From an uncultured Caulobacter sp. (GTDB lineage: Bacteria; Pseudomonadota; Alphaproteobacteria; Caulobacterales; Caulobacteraceae), in the NCBI GenBank assembly GCA_937991555.1, contig CALKHU010000004.1, forward strand, positions 1 to 7,581: DNA of 7,581 nt, read 5' to 3'. The position numbers and the translations under genes were made by a program. Numbering within the stretch: position 1 is the first letter of the stretch; each line of letters begins with the position of its first letter. The notes under the pieces were generated by a model that saw only the letters and a list, made by a program, of their open reading frames with translations, searched no databases and was not told the origin of the DNA. Positions 6,301-7,581 of this stretch are shown here, in pieces.

Positions 6301-6956
6301 TCGACGACGACATCCCGCTGAACGCCGGCTGCCTGACGCCGCTGAAGATCGTCACGCGGCGGGGATCGATGCTCGACCCCCTGCCGCCGGCGGCGGTTGT
6401 CGCCGGCAACGTCGAAACCAGCCAGCATGTCGTCGACGCCCTCTACGCCGCCATCGGCGCCATGGCCAACAGCCAGGGCACCATGAACAACTTCACCTTC
6501 GGCGACGCGCAGCGCCAGTACTACGAGACGATCTGCGGCGGGGCGGGCGCCACGGCGACGAAGGCGGGAACCAGCGCCGTCCACACCCACATGACCAACT
6601 CGCGCCTGACCGATCCGGAGATTCTCGAGCGCCGGTTTCCGGTCCGCGTCGAGCGCTTCGGCGTGCGGCCCGGGTCCGGCGGCGCGGGCGCGCATCCGGG
6701 CGGGGACGGCGCCGTCCGCCGGATCCGCTTCCTGGCGCCGATGGAGGCAGCCCTGCTTTCGACGCGCAGAAGCCACAGTCCGCAGGGAATTTGCGGCGGG
6801 GGTCCGGCCCGGCCGGGCGCCCAGCGTTTGATCGGGGCGGACGGCGCGGTAAAGGAGTTGCCGGGCTGCTTCTCGATCAGCGTGCAGCCCGGCGACGCCG
6901 TCGAGATCGAAACGCCGGGGGGCGGCGGTTTCGGCCCCCGCGGCGGCGGCGTCTGA
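3312..6956 (+). CDS. fused HyuA-HyuB 5-oxoprolinase / hydantoinase family protein
   Basis: A 1214-residue single-chain member of the ATP-dependent oxoprolinase/hydantoinase family. The reference reaction is ATP-dependent hydrolysis of 5-oxo-L-proline to L-glutamate in the cytosol; N-methylhydantoin or related amides are alternatives. The HyuA half starts with FWIDRGGTFTD (17-27). A second phosphate motif, GFDMGGTSTD, is at 290-299, and the half ends near 700 after EGPALIIRSDTQIAVAEGW. The HyuB half starts at about D704 (DPVTLELFNRRF). It carries NAPHMPVHLGSM (755-766), NNPYFGGTHLPD (789-800), RGHHADVGG (822-830) and the terminal GGGGFG (1203-1208). All signature blocks are intact. Length is close to fused 5-oxoprolinases, plus an extra 43-residue stretch (about 602-645) encoded by a palindromic element. 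The start at 3312 is forced: an in-frame TAG lies at 3294-3296 with no other start codon between, although the ribosome site is weak. Neighbours do not reveal the substrate. Confidence 0.93.
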   Translation: MAIGTDVTETTDSGWTFWIDRGGTFTDVIGRAPDGSERTLKLLSASPAYADAAVEAMRRLLGAAAGERFPAERVAAIKMGTTVATNALLERKGAKTLLVVTRGFADAILIGDQSRPELFALDIVRPEPLHAAVIEADERLAADGAVVRPLDRATLADAFEKAKAEGFASVAIAFLHSDLNPAHELTAGEIARAAGFDHVALSHEVSPLPRYIPRAETAVADAYLTPVLQAYVDQVARAVEGAPLWFMTSAGQLVRADGFRGKDAVVSGPAGGVVGVAETARTAGSAAVLGFDMGGTSTDVCRFAGALERRDTARVAGARLRSPMLDVETVAAGGGSILTYDGFRARAGPASAGADPGPACYGRGGPATVTDANLVLGRLDPAWFPSVFGPNGDAPLDPAAARARLAELADAMGLSVEAAAEGFVAVAVEQMAQAVRRISTERGFDPRDHALVSFGGAAGQVCCQVADALGVTEVLSPKHASLLSAWGIGQARVGALRQAGLELALGEDSREAAKDLAVRLATEAMEALLAQGEQPGRPEPRLLLRYDGADAALPVPLASVAEAKATFEAAHQRLFGFIEPDRQIVIASVEAEVTAAPAQDIAHPSGSEDPGFFGDGGSSSGSANNAASMSAPDANPGPRFREDERVVISARELTTLEGPALIIRSDTQIAVAEGWRAMAEADGLIRLVRHTPLAAAQIAADKPDPVTLELFNRRFMGVAEAMGAALERTAHSVNIKERLDFSCALFDADGGLVANAPHMPVHLGSMGASVRATKARRPVLRPGEAFALNNPYFGGTHLPDITVVMPVFMDGGEAPAFYVAARGHHADVGGIQPGSMPPFSKTLDEEGVLLDAVPIMREGRFLEAEARAALATGRWPARAPDRNLADLKAQIAACQAGAAAVAGMIEAYGPQTVARYMTFVQQNAEQSVRRAVGKLVDGEARVPMDGGGAVAVKVTVDAAAGEAVLDFTDSADQLGNNFNAPSAIVDAAALYVFRSLVDDDIPLNAGCLTPLKIVTRRGSMLDPLPPAAVVAGNVETSQHVVDALYAAIGAMANSQGTMNNFTFGDAQRQYYETICGGAGATATKAGTSAVHTHMTNSRLTDPEILERRFPVRVERFGVRPGSGGAGAHPGGDGAVRRIRFLAPMEAALLSTRRSHSPQGICGGGPARPGAQRLIGADGAVKELPGCFSISVQPGDAVEIETPGGGGFGPRGGGV
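5115..5244 (+). repeat. palindromic repetitive element inserted in frame in the oxoprolinase gene
   Basis: Two inverted arms, 5115-5143 and 5216-5244, match at 26 of 29 positions, including a perfect 16-base core (GCGGAAGCGAGGACCC at 5125-5140) and a perfect 8-base outer end (GCTCATCC). They enclose a 72-base centre. The right arm is itself a hairpin: TCCTCGC (5222-5228), a TTCC loop, GCGAGGA (5233-5239). The left arm has a decayed version of the same hairpin. In another frame the left arm reads IPAEARTQAF, resembling the 'VIPAKAGIQ/VIPAEAGTQ' peptides seen when REP-like intergenic elements of proteobacteria are translated by chance. In the gene's frame it gives a low-complexity Gly/Ser/Asn/Pro stretch (about residues 602-645) unlike the flanking HyuA sequence. 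It therefore looks like a dispersed genomic repeat captured by the gene. The copy number in the genome is not visible from here. Confidence 0.8.
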
Positions 6957-6978
6957 CGATCATGGTGCAGGACTCCTG

Positions 6979-7581
6979 ATGGCCCCGATTCTCTTCGCCT
7001 TCGCCCTTCTCGCCCAGGACGGCGCCCCGGCCGCCGCCGCGCCGGAGGACGGCCCGATGGCCACCCAGACGGCGCGCAAGCAGGACGTCGCGCCGCTGCC
7101 GATCCAGGGCGGCCCGGTCGCGCCGCCGACCGACGACTACGGCTACGTCGGCTGGTGCTACGGCGCCGTCGGTGGCTACGTCGACCTCTACGAGAAGGCG
7201 ATGCCCGAGGTGATCCGCATCGAGCGCGCCTGGCCGACGCCGAGCACCGAGGAGAACATCCGCGAGGTCTATCCGGCCCAGAAGAAGGCGGCCGTCGCCA
7301 GCCTGGCGCTCTACCGGCGCGCTATCGAGGCGGCCGAGAAGGCCAGCCCCACGCCGATCGCCCCGCAGGGCGCGGCGGCCATCAAGAAGGGCCGCGGCGT
7401 CTGGACCGGGGCGACCTCCGTGCCCAAGGCGCAGCTGGCGCAGTTCTGGATGAGCTGGACGCCGCCGGCGCGCTGCGACGAGGTCGCCACGGCGCTGGAG
7501 AAGAAGTCGCTGCTCTTCGGCCAGGCCCTGACCTACAACGCCGAGGCCGGCGCCGCGCCGCTCGAGGCCGCGCCGCCGCCG
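6979..7581 (+). CDS. probable secreted protein of unknown function, 5' part
   Basis: An open frame of 201 codons from ATG 6979 to the right edge with no stop, so the 3' end lies outside the window. AGGA at 6969-6972 with a 6-base spacer supports this start, and no in-frame alternative lies upstream. A short hydrophobic N-terminus (PILFAFALLA, 3-12) followed by QDG and an Ala/Pro tract looks like a brief signal peptide with possible cleavage after A12; it has no basic n-region, so export is likely but not certain. The mature part holds YGYVGWCYGAV (54-64), a helical region (about 70-122), KASPTPIAPQG (121-131) and QFWMSWTPPARC (155-166). Two cysteines, C60 and C166, could form a disulfide. An Ala/Pro-rich tail begins at about 189. 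It resembles uncharacterised Caulobacterales proteins as I recall them, but no function is known to me. It lies 22 bases after the oxoprolinase stop and is probably co-transcribed. Confidence 0.82.
   Translation, partial: MAPILFAFALLAQDGAPAAAAPEDGPMATQTARKQDVAPLPIQGGPVAPPTDDYGYVGWCYGAVGGYVDLYEKAMPEVIRIERAWPTPSTEENIREVYPAQKKAAVASLALYRRAIEAAEKASPTPIAPQGAAAIKKGRGVWTGATSVPKAQLAQFWMSWTPPARCDEVATALEKKSLLFGQALTYNAEAGAAPLEAAPPP

Noticed and set aside
5256..6776. A 506-codon open frame on the minus strand opposite the HyuB half.
   Set aside because: The composition (Arg, Gly, His, Ala) and lack of any domain mark it as a shadow of the strongly biased plus-strand gene, which has all HyuB motifs.

Overview
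This window is about 7.6 kb of GC-rich DNA. Gene content, codon style and the flanking alanine/proline-rich secreted-type proteins suggest a chromosomal segment of an alphaproteobacterium, most likely of the order Caulobacterales (Caulobacter, Phenylobacterium or Brevundimonas relatives). That placement is inferred from protein flavour; no rRNA or marker gene confirms it. There is no sign of phage, plasmid or transposase genes, and no tRNA, rRNA or CRISPR array was seen.

Layout, left to right. The left edge holds the 3' part of a plus-strand gene for an Ala/Pro-rich protein of unknown function (to 464). It converges on a minus-strand block. Read in its own direction (right to left), that block contains a DjlA-like TerB/J-domain co-chaperone (3278-2583), a 99-residue two-helix membrane protein with its own candidate promoter (2468-2169), and a two-gene unit of an ABM-fold small monooxygenase (2015-1725) and an acyl-CoA dehydrogenase (1719-508). 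The last two are 5 bases apart, and the ribosome binding site of the dehydrogenase lies in the end of the monooxygenase gene.

Divergently from the co-chaperone gene, with only 33 bases between the start codons, runs a large plus-strand gene (3312-6956) for a 1214-residue fused HyuA-HyuB protein of the ATP-dependent 5-oxoprolinase/hydantoinase family. It is followed after 22 bases by a probably secreted protein of unknown function that runs off the right edge (6979 onward). All intergenic gaps are short (5 to 153 bases), so no stretch over 300 bases lacks a gene.

The most notable feature is a 130-bp palindromic repetitive element (5115-5244) sitting in frame inside the oxoprolinase gene. Its inverted arms of 29 bases match at 26 positions. 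It is translated into a Gly/Ser/Asn/Pro-rich stretch in the linker before the last strand region of the HyuA half, without breaking the reading frame. Secondary points of interest are an acyl-CoA dehydrogenase lacking the usual C-terminal catalytic Glu, and an 11-bp-period direct repeat over the -35 box of the small membrane protein gene. The genes do not form one pathway. The only evident functional pair is the monooxygenase and acyl-CoA dehydrogenase, which suggests a small catabolic operon of unknown substrate.
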